From assembly GCA_025677815.1 (NCBI GenBank), contig JAIXMP010000013.1, forward strand, positions 868,001 through 932,000: 64,000 bases of DNA, in the 5' to 3' direction. The notes beneath the pieces are model-generated. The model was not told the origin of the DNA and ran no database searches. It saw only the letters and a program-made list of their open reading frames with translations. The DNA comes from Phascolomyces articulosus. Lineage: Eukaryota > Mucoromycota > Mucoromycetes > Mucorales > Lichtheimiaceae. Of this stretch, positions 1 to 10,097 are shown piece by piece. Every line of letters begins with the position of its first letter. The stretch's first letter is position 1. Both the position numbers and the translations under genes were made by a program.

Positions 1-2524
1 ATGCAGGTAGTACACCTATATATGGATATCATCCCCATCATTCCAGAAAATAATTTTTGTTCCCGGATGAGGTTAATCGATTAATAACAGATTATTTCTT
101 ATTTTTCTACCCTCCTCCTTTTTCCCACAGTATTAAAAAAAAGAATTTACCAAGTGTACTAATATCTACATAGGCATTCATTGGGAAAGCCCATAAATCA
201 ACGCATACACCTTCATTAACACATTCTTTACCCATGGTCGTATATAAAGTATCTTGTGGAGCAAGTAATTGTCTTTCTTTATCGGTACCATGTAATTTGG
301 GATCATCACGCAATTTTAACGCACCAGGTCCTGTAGTAGGTAATACGGTTTGTAAAACATGAATTTTACCACCTGTATTTTGCTAATTTATAGAAAGGAT
401 TAATATCCCCCATCTATTCACACAGCCTTGGTTCACACGGAAATGAAACTATATGTAACTTTACCAAACCCAATAAACCACCCTTTATTGCAGAACCGAA
501 AACAGCAGTTTGTGCTCGATTTTCAGCAAACATAGTAGGTAAACTACTTAGTAAATTTTCAATCACATCCCTAAATAATATGCAGTGTTAGGATCCATCA
601 CCAATTAAAAAAATATTACCATTTCTCGGTTTTCCCTTTCTCTCTATATAGGTTACCTTGATTTAATTGGATCCACAAAGACTGAATCATTTGATAGTGG
701 TAAAAACATATCATTGATATCGGGCACAACCATCATTTGAGCTTGATCAAGTGTAGCCTTAAAAACAAAAATAAGTACATGTATCCAAACCTATGTATCT
801 TCTCCCATCCACTCGCTGCCAAAGAAGGAATCCAACTTGCAAACCAATGATTTACTTACTGATAAATTATAAAAATGAACGGCCGTGTCAAATGTCATAA
901 TACCCACTTGCGTTCCTTCTGGGAAAGCATGTTCTGAAAATATAGTCTCTCCCAACGTTTGACAAAAGGCTTCCAACACACCAGAATTGACTGCACTATA
1001 AGAAACATCCAAAGCAAATAAAACACGTAAAGCTGCAGGTTGACGCGTCCAATAAATTTCAGGGACTTCAAATTCAACCGTACCACGTTGTAATTCGGGT
1101 CGTTGATCCAAATCCATACGTTGTCCTGACATATCTAAATGACTGAAATAATCCTCAGGGACTAATATTTTTTTTTTTTGATTGAGAGAGACAGAGGTTA
1201 ATACTGACAATATAAACCAAACTGGATCATAGTATTCTCCCATAATCCTTCATATATATATATATATATATATATCCATCACACTTGCTCCTTTAAGAAT
1301 ATCCTTACCATCATTATTAAATCCACATAAATTACAAGTAAATTTTCGACCTGCATCCGTAAATCGACATGCAGGGTTGATATAACCTTTACAACGTGTA
1401 CAACGAACAGGACCATCAGGATTGGTTGCAATAGCAACAGGGATAGGTTCATCCTCTGGATGTAAATCTGCCAAGGGTTGAACAGCCAAACCAAAAGGCA
1501 AATGCGAATCCTTGATCAAATCCGAAGTCTGTGGCATTTCTTTCACTGTACATCGCATAAATCTTGGATTACAATTGCCTTGATCAATTGTTCGAAAGTG
1601 GGTGGTGGGTAAAGGTAAAGAAAAGGATTGAGACATGGTACCATAATATTCTTGTTGATATGCTTGTTCATCATTTAATCGTAATTGCACTGGGGATGGA
1701 ATTTGGTTGGGATCAATTCTTGGTTTAGGTTTGGAGGGCTGTTGTGGATAGTTTGCCATGGGCTGTTGTTGGGGTTGCTGTTGTTGATGCTGCTGTGGTG
1801 GTGGAGGTAAAGACGATTGCTGTTGTTGTGGTTGTTGATAACTTGGTTGTGTGGTTGCATAAACGCGTTTGGATCGACCTGGTTTGTTTGTCTATAATAA
1901 CATAATCCCCCAAAAATATGAACCTGTCAATTTCCCTTTTTTTTTTTTTTGTTCCATGGCTACTTTTTTTTTTACACTTTCCTAGGTACGTACTTGTAAA
2001 TTCATATTCGTCATGGGAGACGATAAACTATCACCAGAAACTGTCGTTGGTGGATTCATTGGCGAAGTCGTCGTCATTAATCCTAATTGATAAAATAATT
2101 AAAAGGAAACTGGTTATTATTATCTCTAGATCCCTTTTTTCTCATGTCCAAGAGCAAAGTGTCGTAGGACACTCACACACTCGCACCGCAATATGGAAAA
2201 AAGAGAGAGAGATACGATACCTTGTTGTTGTTGTTGTTGCTGAGGTGTTTGACCTGCATTTAAATTGTGTTGTGGTATAGGTCTTGGGTAAGGCATATTA
2301 GGCTGTTGCTGAGGTGGAGGAGGTCTTACACCTGGAGGAGGAGGAGGTCGCATGCCTGGTTGATGTGGTTGTGTTGGCATGGGTGTTCTTGGTGGCATAG
2401 CGGCGTTAGGCGGAGAAGTGAATGAACCCGAAGATTGCATACCTGAAGTAGGTGGTGGTGGAGCCATTCCATATTGAAATTTGGTTGGATCTTGTAATGG
2501 AGGTCGATGCATAGGGGGTTGCAT
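1..2524 (-). CDS. SEC24: COPII coat cargo adaptor Sec24 (3' part outside window)
   Basis: Sec24 binds Sec23 and selects membrane cargo for COPII vesicles leaving the ER. Exons (complement): 2221-2524, 1994-2082, 1309-1891, 860-1161, 657-757, 465-570, 151-382 and 1-15; all junctions keep frame, giving the first 577 residues of a protein usually of 900-1000. Residues 1 to about 230 are a Pro/Gln-rich disordered tail with PPPPP runs, typical of the family. A four-cysteine zinc finger follows (CTRC...CNLC, about residues 296-320). Next is the trunk fold (ALRVLFALDVSYSAV, VGIMTFDTAVHFYNL, then FVDPIKSR and LLSSLPTMF). The last complete exon ends in the Sec24-typical CVDLWAFPMNAYVDI, and the 15 bases at the window edge continue the frame as GVLPA. 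The start is the first ATG, followed directly by the Pro-rich tail. Nothing looks broken. Paralogue choice (Sec24, Sfb2 or Sfb3 type) is not resolved. Confidence 0.93.
1252..1275. repeat. (TA)12 microsatellite in a SEC24 intron
   Basis: Uninterrupted TA dinucleotide run inside the intron between the zinc-finger exon and the trunk exon of SEC24. Similar TA runs sit in several introns of this window, for example in panB. Confidence 0.9.
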
Positions 2525-3675
2525 TATGATTCTTTTTTTTTTTTTTTTTGCTAATCAAAGAAACGAAAAAAAAAGGTGGGAAAAGTTCAAAGAAGCCAAC
2601 TTTCTCAGTTTTTTTTTTCTTTGATATTGTCTGGGAATTCTACAGAGTTTGAAATTTATTCGTGATATGATGCAATATACGAATCAGATAAAAAAAAGAT
2701 ATCACTTTTATTATTAATCTTGTTTCTTTGGGATTCCTAGAAGTTATCGTTTGTTCTTTTTTTTTCAAATCCTATCAATTCAATTCACTAGATAGAGTAG
2801 AATTAGTAGTGTACAATGCTTGGATTACAATACTAGATAATAGATCATTATAATAAAAGTTGTTACCATGATAGACGTGTCACTATATCCTTGTCCCACG
2901 ATTGAAACAACGACATCAAGCTTAAGTAATTTATTCAGGAACAGAAGTTGAGGAGGTGTCTATAAAAAATACAACTTTTAATTTATACCTTATTTTTAAA
3001 CACAATAAAATACCAATAAATAGTGTTGATTGATTTTGACGTGATCGACAATTCCAATATATATTACCTTTTGATTTAGAAATAGATAAACTTGGTCGTT
3101 ATTTGGATTTTCTCTCCTCGTCCTACCCAAAAAAAAATGGTAGCTTAATAAGCAAATATTGAGCTAGAAATTGAACATACCAATTCGCCATAGCATTCTA
3201 TTGGATCAAGTTACGAACAACCAGACGCATTAGAAAAGAATCGACAACTTTCACGATATGCATGGCTATGTTTTATTAAGCAAAGCCATTATTGTCGACG
3301 GAATATACATATAAATTCAATTCATTTCTCAATTGATGTTCTATGAATATATCTTGAAACACCTAGAAAAAATTGTACGCTTGGTTCAACTATATACAAT
3401 AATAAAACGCCAAAAATAATAATAATAATAATAACTCAGTTGATTATAGAAAAGACATTAGCAGAGCTAAGCTTAAAATAACATCATGTTCATGCTTGCT
3501 ACAATTACTCCTGGACACCTTGCCAATAAATCGGCGCTACGGAGTACAGATCCTTGAACCAGGTGAAATTAATCATAGACCTCTATATTTCCATGACAAC
3601 GAACATTGTTTATTTACATATATAACTTATACACGTTTACAAGCTGTACCATCAATCTGAAAGTTGTTTTTTTTT
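2525..3675. other. Intergenic, SEC24 upstream region
   Basis: Homopolymer T and A tracts directly upstream of the SEC24 ATG are probably part of its promoter. Further out is AT-rich sequence with no open frame of coding character on either strand. I see no tRNA or repeat here. Confidence 0.5.
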
Positions 3676-3854
3676 ACCCTTTGGCTAAGATCAAGTGTAG
3701 TACGCTTTTCCCCTCTTCCCTTTCCCTTCTAGGGTATCCTTCCTAAAGTGATCCTGGGTGTACATCAACTTCCAGTTGATACTGAAAGGCATCCTGGCTG
3801 AGGATTCCCATTCGCTGAGACTCTTCAGTGGCCTTGAAAGGTGAGTTTTTTTTT
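3676..3854 (+). ncRNA. U2 snRNA-like short RNA element with T9 tract
   Basis: Positions 3681-3703 reproduce the near-invariant U2 snRNA 5' segment (GGCTAAGATCAAGTGTAGTA, 3684-3703), including the branch-point-pairing GTAGTA. The rest does not follow U2: the stem IIa/IIb region, Sm site and 3' stem-loops are not recognisable. It does look structured: TACCCT (3676-3681) can pair with AGGGTA (3731-3736); ATCAACT (3764-3770) pairs with AGTTGAT (3774-3780) around a 3-nt loop; AAGGC near 3787 can pair with GCCTT near 3833. A run of nine T at 3846-3854 is a good pol III terminator, and TGGCTAAG resembles an A box. Total length is about 180 nt, similar to U2. It may be a U2-headed SINE or retropseudogene, a diverged U2 variant, or an unrelated RNA that captured U2 sequence. 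Transcription is not shown. Confidence 0.5.
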
Positions 3855-5162
3855 CCCATTTGCATAACTCCTTATGGCTTTTTACCTAAATAAATTCAAA
3901 TTATGAAAATGCTAATAATAATAATAATTAGGAACTTAGAGTTCTTTATTATTTTAATAATAAACGAATATGCGATAAAGATTTTTTTTGTTGTGATCGG
4001 ATTGCTTCCGAATACACGGATCATGTCAACAATAAATATTATTATGGAAAACTATTTCATAAGCAAACAACATACCTATTCAATTATAAATCAGATACAT
4101 ACAGCCACTTATAGTTTCTAATAATATCTTACTCCGTCTGACAAAGTCATGACGCTCGTCAAATGGATCCACCAGTGCTATCAATAAAACAACTAAATTA
4201 ACAATCTCAGATACGTAAATTTTTCAATATGCTTCAAGGAATCACCAAAGACATGGTTGTGATCAATATGATTTTGTCAAACAAGAATATTCCCGAATGC
4301 TGATTAAATGGGGAGGGGGGAAAAGGAGCAAACGATTGTTTTACCATTGTTTGTATATTTACAATAATTCTGTTCTTCCATAAACTCCCAACAAAAGGAT
4401 AATGAAAAGCTTAAATAAATACATGTGTATTCCCGCTCAAATATAAACTATAATTTAGGTATTAGGAACAGCTTATCCTTGAGCATGTTAAATGCTATAA
4501 ATGGGCAAAATCCGAATATCTTGTATTTATGATCCAACTTTTTAAACTTTTTTTTTGTATCGTCTTCTAGTATATATATTGCTTTTTTTTTTAGGAAGAG
4601 GCAACCGTTTCTGTTATACTGTACTAATGACCACAACTATATAAGTGTTATACAATAATCAAAATATCTTGTTGAAATATGAGATACTTTATGATGTTCT
4701 TCTATTGAAACTTACTGGTAATAATATGCTCCATTTACTACGCTTTCATAAAATAAATGGGTGGATGGCCTCGAACAAGTGAGTTACGACAATGAATATG
4801 TATTCTTTATAATAAGAAAGTTTCAGGAGCAGGAATTCTTGAAAAAAAAACGTATATTTTATTTTATTTCTTTGTGAGAACATGAATAATAATTTTATTA
4901 TTATTGAAACAATGAAATTGAAGAAACGTGGATGGGTCAGTCTATCATAGTATCAACAACCCCTTTATAACTTCCTTTCCAACATCATCGGGGAGAAGGG
5001 AGTTTTTGAGTTAAGAATTGTATAATAGTAGGTTTGAATTGGTTTCTTTTTATAAAATATATAAAAAGAATCATTTTTTTTATCACATCATAAAGACTTA
5101 TTTATATTCCTCCAACCAATACAAATATTTATAAAACACATACCTTCGTACCGGAATAAAAA
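3855..5162. other. Intergenic, no gene recognised
   Basis: AT-rich. A 62-codon open stretch on the minus strand at 4448-4636 has partly protein-like composition but no start context, domain or neighbouring exon. TATA-like sequences near 5050 precede the small gene at 5163. Confidence 0.4.
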
Positions 5163-5447
5163 ATGCATTGTCCTTGTATTACGACGTTGATGATGACCTT
5201 AATGGCTATTATTCTTGGTTTTTCTTTTTTGACTGTTGTAACCCAAGGCAATCCTCTTCCTGACGACGGTAACGAGACACTCAAATTATTACTTCCTCGC
5301 GATACAATCCATTATGAAGGAAACTGTAGTGATACACAAAAAGGTCGAGGTTGTAACGATATTACAAAAAAAATCAACAAAAATGGAGCCACTGCTGCAG
5401 CTTGTTCCTGTCCCCTGAGTGAAGGTAGCAATAAAAGATGGGGGTAA
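5163..5447 (+). CDS. Small secreted cysteine-containing protein (hypothetical)
   Basis: A 94-codon frame begins with a signal peptide: a short polar start, then a hydrophobic segment (about residues 8-27, MMTLMAIILGFSFLTVV) and a small-residue cleavage region (TQGNP). The mature part is about 65 residues, polar, with four cysteines (GNC, RGC and ACSC) that could form two disulfides. I recognise no family. A donor-like GGGGTAATA at 5441-5449 with an acceptor ATAATAG at 5547-5553 allows a second model, in which the last codons become GNLSTF and stop at 5572; both versions end shortly after the last cysteine. TATAAA-like sequences lie about 100 nt upstream. Whether it is expressed cannot be judged here. 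It is a candidate small secreted protein, and calling it an effector would be speculation. Confidence 0.45.
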   Translation: MHCPCITTLMMTLMAIILGFSFLTVVTQGNPLPDDGNETLKLLLPRDTIHYEGNCSDTQKGRGCNDITKKINKNGATAAACSCPLSEGSNKRWG

Positions 5448-8405
5448 TAAATTTGCTTGGGAATAATAAACATTCCATTTTGAAATATTCTCTTTTTTTC
5501 TACAATTCCCATATTAAAAATAAATAAACCTACTTCTTGATATTATATAATAGCAATCTTTCTACCTTTTGAATAATAATAATAACGAGTCATTTTTTTC
5601 CCTCTTAATAATAACCACTTCCAGTGAAATTTCCAACAAGATGGTTCAAAAAAAACAAGGTTCATATTATTCCGGTGTAACTGACAAAAAGGTGGGGTAA
5701 AATTCATGCAAAAACTCTTAAAAAAATAAAATCATCCGATGCAAGTATAATATAATCTCACATCAAAAACAAGTTGAATGGATGAGAATAAGAACACATC
5801 ATCTTTGTAAAATACTACCTTCACAAATATATGAGTGAAATAATTTGTTTGTCATACAAATGGACCAAACCACCCCGTGAAAAAAAAATGTCCCTGCACT
5901 GTATCAACATTTTTGACTCGCTCCTCGGTTCGGTCCATGGATCAAAAAAAAAACACTTAATTAATGGTTGTCTTCTTATCCATACAATTTTTATCTATTT
6001 CATATAGTTACAGAATAGGTTAGTCTAATAATGATTATTTTTTATCTTGTTATTATGGAAGAACTTTATATAAAAAATCATCATGATGACTCCGCCTTCG
6101 TGTGAGTTACTGACAATCTTCTTTGCACATTAATTATTTCAGAAAGAAGTTGTGTATAGCTAGTTGAGAAACCGTGCGAAAACATTATGGTGTAAGGTGA
6201 TTCATTATTCAATTTGTTTGGTTTTTTTTTCTCACCATACAACACGTGCGTGTGTGTGTGTGTAAACGCTTTTTTTTCAATCCAGGTACTTTTTATACAC
6301 ACGCTTTTTTTTTTCTTTCTTCCAGTAAGAAACCTTAGAAGATGATCACATTGAAAATGGTCAAGAATCCTTTTGGTAATAATAAAGGCAATAACAATAA
6401 CATTGGTATCGTATGACTGAACTGGAGCATGTTGTTGTATTGCTAGACCCCGAGCAGAAATCAGTATAAGATATAAACTGGATTTGATGATCACATCATG
6501 CTACATCAACAAAATATATACTTCTTTAGCAATAGTTGTGTAAACAATGTCTTTATATGAAAAAGTTGCATAGTTTATCTACCATGTGAAAACAGTATGA
6601 GTTATAGTATACAATGTAAATGATGGCAGCCTATTATGTCTTGTGCAGGAATAATGTACAGTAGCAGTAAGATGTTGCAGAATTTTACTTACAATGCATA
6701 CATGTTAAAGAGTCGTCAATACACATAATAAAAATTGACATAATAAATATACTATACTACGATAGGTTTGCCAAATTCATAAATTTCTTCATAGGCCAAA
6801 CACAAAGAAACAGAGTGATACGTTCTACTAATACGTAATAGTAAATTTCCAGTTGACACTTTTGTCAGGATGCCAAGAAATGACTATAAAAAAACTTTAA
6901 CTTTTATATATCCATGAATAAAAACTATGTTGTTGTTTCAGTTTGCAATCATTAAAAGAACATCATGATATAATAAATGCACTTTGTATCATTCATATAC
7001 CAAACAAGAACAATTCATTCATCATTTGTATCCATTAGATAGTATATTAAAGGCATTACAAAAAAAAAAAAGAAATCCAACATTCACTTAAGATCTTATT
7101 GTACGTAATATATAGGTATCTACCATTTCGAACTTGTTAAAATCACGTATCATCATTCTATATTCATTGATTGATAGCCTTCATATTCTCCTTATTAACT
7201 TTCTTTTATTAACTGATCGAGAAGATCTTTTATTTTATAAGTATATATTGAATTGGGTATCGATCCTTCAATCTAGAACGAGTAATATATTATAACACGA
7301 TTAAAATAGGACACGATGCCTTTCAACTATCTATCAAAATGTTGACGAATACGATATTAAGGTTCACAAGAAGAACAAGTAGAAAAAAAAGGAAATATTT
7401 CGTATCAAAATTCATCAGTCATAATAATAAAAAAAGGTAGAAAAAATACATGTCTATCTCCTATCAATTATTTATCATCATTTGTTTCCATGTGCACGAT
7501 CGTTCATTAATGAATTATTTTAGTCCTATCAAAAACTATATCAAGAACAATCCCCAAAAATAGATGCAAAAACGATAGGCATCATCAGCATAATAATAAT
7601 AAAATTGTAGTTTATGATTACCATAACAAAAAAAAAACATGTCGTTTTATCTTTATTAAAAAGATAGGCATCGATTTCAACTTACAAATGGATAAAAAAG
7701 GAAATTTTTATAAACTGATAGGACTTGTTGAGCAACGAAAAAAGGAGGTAGGTGCACGCCATCAAAAGTTTAATGATAAGGAATCAGCACGTTGCTTTTA
7801 CTGCTTCTTTACGAATTATGTTATTATAGATAAGAAAAAGTTACCATAGAATAAAACACTTTCTCTCCTAATACGACTATTGATGATAATGAGTCGTGCT
7901 TTAGTCATCTTTACAAGCTTGTATCTCTATATGTATTTACAGAGAGAGTATTTTTATATATGAGAATATATATTTCGAAATTGACAAATATACAAAAAAA
8001 AAATTTTTTTCATGAAAAAAAAAATAGACATTTCAATATTTTTTTTTTTTCGTTCATCATCTAAAAAAAGGATCTATCATCTTTTTTTTTTTTCAAAAGA
8101 TTGACCAACATCTCGTCACAAGAAAAAACTCGTTCTTGATAAAAAGAATTTTCAGGAACCAAAAATAAAATTTATTTTTTCTTATCATTTATCAATTCCC
8201 TCGTCCTCCTCATTTTTCATGCGTATCCTTTTTATCCAAACCATAAACAAGAATTTGTATATCTTTTATCATGAAACGGATCGACTCAATAACTATATTT
8301 TTTTTTACACCTCCTAAATAAAGAATTTTTATTACACATATATCTGGCATCCGAGTATAAAGAATCATTGTGGAACAATCATGTACTCCAATCTTTTTTA
8401 ATTAC
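5448..8405. other. Long intergenic stretch
   Basis: About 3 kb with many poly-A and poly-T tracts and no convincing gene. A 137-codon minus-strand frame (6081-6494) starts with a hydrophobic segment but runs through a (TG)n and poly-A tract that look non-coding. A short real exon beginning at 6494 cannot be excluded, but I found no clean splice model. Confidence 0.4.
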
Positions 8406-8442
8406 ATCCGCGGAAAGTAGCTTGGGGTCGAGAACCGCGGAT
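8406..8442. promoter_or_regulatory. Inverted pair of CCGCGG palindromes (Zn2Cys6-type site)
   Basis: ATCCGCGG at 8406-8413 and CCGCGGAT at 8435-8442 form a perfect 8-nt inverted repeat with a 21-nt spacer, each half itself a palindrome. The left copy contains TCCGCGGA, the everted CCG-CGG arrangement bound by Pdr1/Pdr3-type Zn2Cys6 regulators in yeasts. GC-only hexamers stand out in this AT-rich DNA. They lie about 0.85 kb upstream of the gene at 9264. The regulator is inferred. Confidence 0.45.
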
Positions 8443-8962
8443 GCCCGCCATTTCCCAAAACAACCAGCAAAAGCGAAATAAATTGTTGATTGTTATTTTA
8501 CAAGATGATGAAGAATTGTTTGATAATGATGAAATAAATATTATTTAAAACGTTTGAATAATGGCGTTTTTTTTTTGAGTGTCCCAGACCATGACATCAA
8601 TGATGATATAAAAATCGTACTATAAAAAAAAAATTTTTTTTCTTAAACATTCTAAACCTATTTCTTTTTCTTTTTTTAAGAAGAATAGTAAGTCAAGTTT
8701 CACTACTAAAGAAGAAGAATTAAAGGTAATGGTGACTCCGAGGACCTTTTCTTTTTTTGGGGGGGAAGGAAGACAAAAGAAGAAGAAAGAGAGACCTAAA
8801 GAAATGGGGGGGAGGTGATAATTATGAGTTAAAAAGGTTCGAGAGCGCATATTAATAGGTATATAGGCTGGACTATTAACAAGTGAGTCATTTATTTTGG
8901 CGGTTGTTGTTGTTGTTTTTGTTATCCTAAAGAACTCTTTTCATGTAACTAAAAAAAGCCGA

Positions 8963-8970
8963 CCGCGGAT
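8963..8970. promoter_or_regulatory. Third CCGCGGAT motif upstream of the 9264 gene
   Basis: The sequence GACCGCGGATAA repeats the motif of the pair at 8406-8442, 300 nt upstream of the start at 9264 and about 170 nt upstream of its TATA box. Likely a promoter element of that gene; the binding factor is unknown. Confidence 0.4.
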
Positions 8971-9138
8971 AACAATTATTTAGCTTATGCGTGGGGAAAA
9001 AATTTTCACCTTCCAATGAAAATTAAAGAAAGAAGATGGGTAACCTCATCCATTGCATCATGTGGACTATCCCTTTTAAGGATTGGATTGGCGCCCTAGG
9101 TCTCTCTCTCTCTCACGCGCGCGTTCATTCATTTTTCA

Positions 9139-9146
9139 TATAAAAG
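9139..9146 (+). promoter_or_regulatory. TATA box (TATAAAAG)
   Basis: Canonical TATAAAAG 125 nt upstream of the ATG at 9264, followed by a pyrimidine-rich leader and an A-rich start context (CACAATGG). A strong TATA together with upstream palindromes suggests inducible rather than constitutive transcription; this is an inference. Confidence 0.5.
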
Positions 9147-9263
9147 GAAGCCCAAATTTCCATTTTTTTATTTTCAAGATAACAATTTCTCAATTTCTTT
9201 ATCTCTAAATTCACTCTATATATATATTACATATATTAAATAACACACACTTTATTATTCACA

Positions 9264-9539
9264 ATGGATCCTGGTTATAAGCTTTTGCAACACATCAAGA
9301 CTGTTCCTAACCTCATCAATGAGGACCCAAGTATCGTCACTCCCAAGAACTCAAGTTTTATGGATCTTCCTTGGTCTGATTTCTCTAAATTATTGGCAAA
9401 ACAAGATACTACAAAGGCTCGTCGTGCCTCTACTACAAGTGTAGAAACTTCTTCTACTGCTTCCTCTTCAGATAATCAAGAACTTGGTAACTGGGACTCA
9501 ATGACTGGTTTCCAAGATGCTGAACATCCTCGTCAGTAA
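9264..9539 (+). CDS. Small Ser/Thr-rich protein of unknown function
   Basis: Intronless 91-residue frame with a well-formed promoter (TATAAAAG 125 nt upstream) and good start context. The first half is mixed (LLQHIKTVPNLINEDP, then FMDLPWSDFSKLLAKQD, which could form an amphipathic helix). The middle is a Ser/Thr tract preceded by KARRAST, a good basophilic (PKA-like RRxS/T) phosphorylation site, and the C-terminus is acidic. There is no signal peptide, membrane segment or cysteine, so it is probably cytosolic or nuclear. I do not recognise the family. The three CCGCGG palindromes in its upstream region suggest control by a Zn2Cys6 factor. It is unlikely to be a random frame, because the codons look normal and an open 3' UTR follows. 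Confidence 0.65.
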   Translation: MDPGYKLLQHIKTVPNLINEDPSIVTPKNSSFMDLPWSDFSKLLAKQDTTKARRASTTSVETSSTASSSDNQELGNWDSMTGFQDAEHPRQ

Positions 9540-10097
9540 AAAAAAAAACCATCATCATCTTTTATCCAAATTTCCATCTTGTCACATTTCTACATATATA
9601 ACATTTATACAATCACTCAATTATTATCACCAAAACACATCACTTTAATTTCTCCTCAATTTTTTCCGTTGATTTGTATTCTTTTCACAATTTTATCACC
9701 GCGTTTCTTTTATTTTTATTTTTTTACTTTGCATTCATATATCAATCAATCAATCATTTCTTATTGCATTTACAATAAACCAATTCCCAAGCATGTTTCT
9801 TAAACATTTTTTTTTATTTATCTTAAAAATCCGTCTCTCTAATGATAACTTGTTCAATTTGTTGATTGTTTGGAGAAAAGAAAAATAAGGAGAGGAGAGG
9901 GGTAAAACAGGTAACTAAAAGAATTAAAAAAAAAAAGGAGGTGATCATTGTTCAATTGAGAGTAAGTCTTATTATTTACTGCATAATAAATGACAACAAA
10001 AAAAAATGATTCTCTCTTTTCTCAACTTTTACTCTCCCCCTTAAGTATCCTAAAAATAACCAAACCAATCTAATTCATCAATTAGAAAGAATAAATA
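9540..10097. other. Intergenic between 9264 gene and BUB1
   Basis: 3' UTR of the small gene followed by the BUB1 promoter. AT-rich with poly-A tracts; no further gene seen. Confidence 0.5.

Noticed and set aside
3676..3854. Calling this a standard U2 snRNA gene
   Set aside because: Only the 5' segment matches; stem IIa, the Sm site and the 3' stem-loops are not recognisable, so I report it as U2-like.
6081..6494. 137-codon minus-strand frame as a gene
   Set aside because: It passes through TG-repeat and poly-A tracts, has no recognisable domain, and gave no clean splice model.
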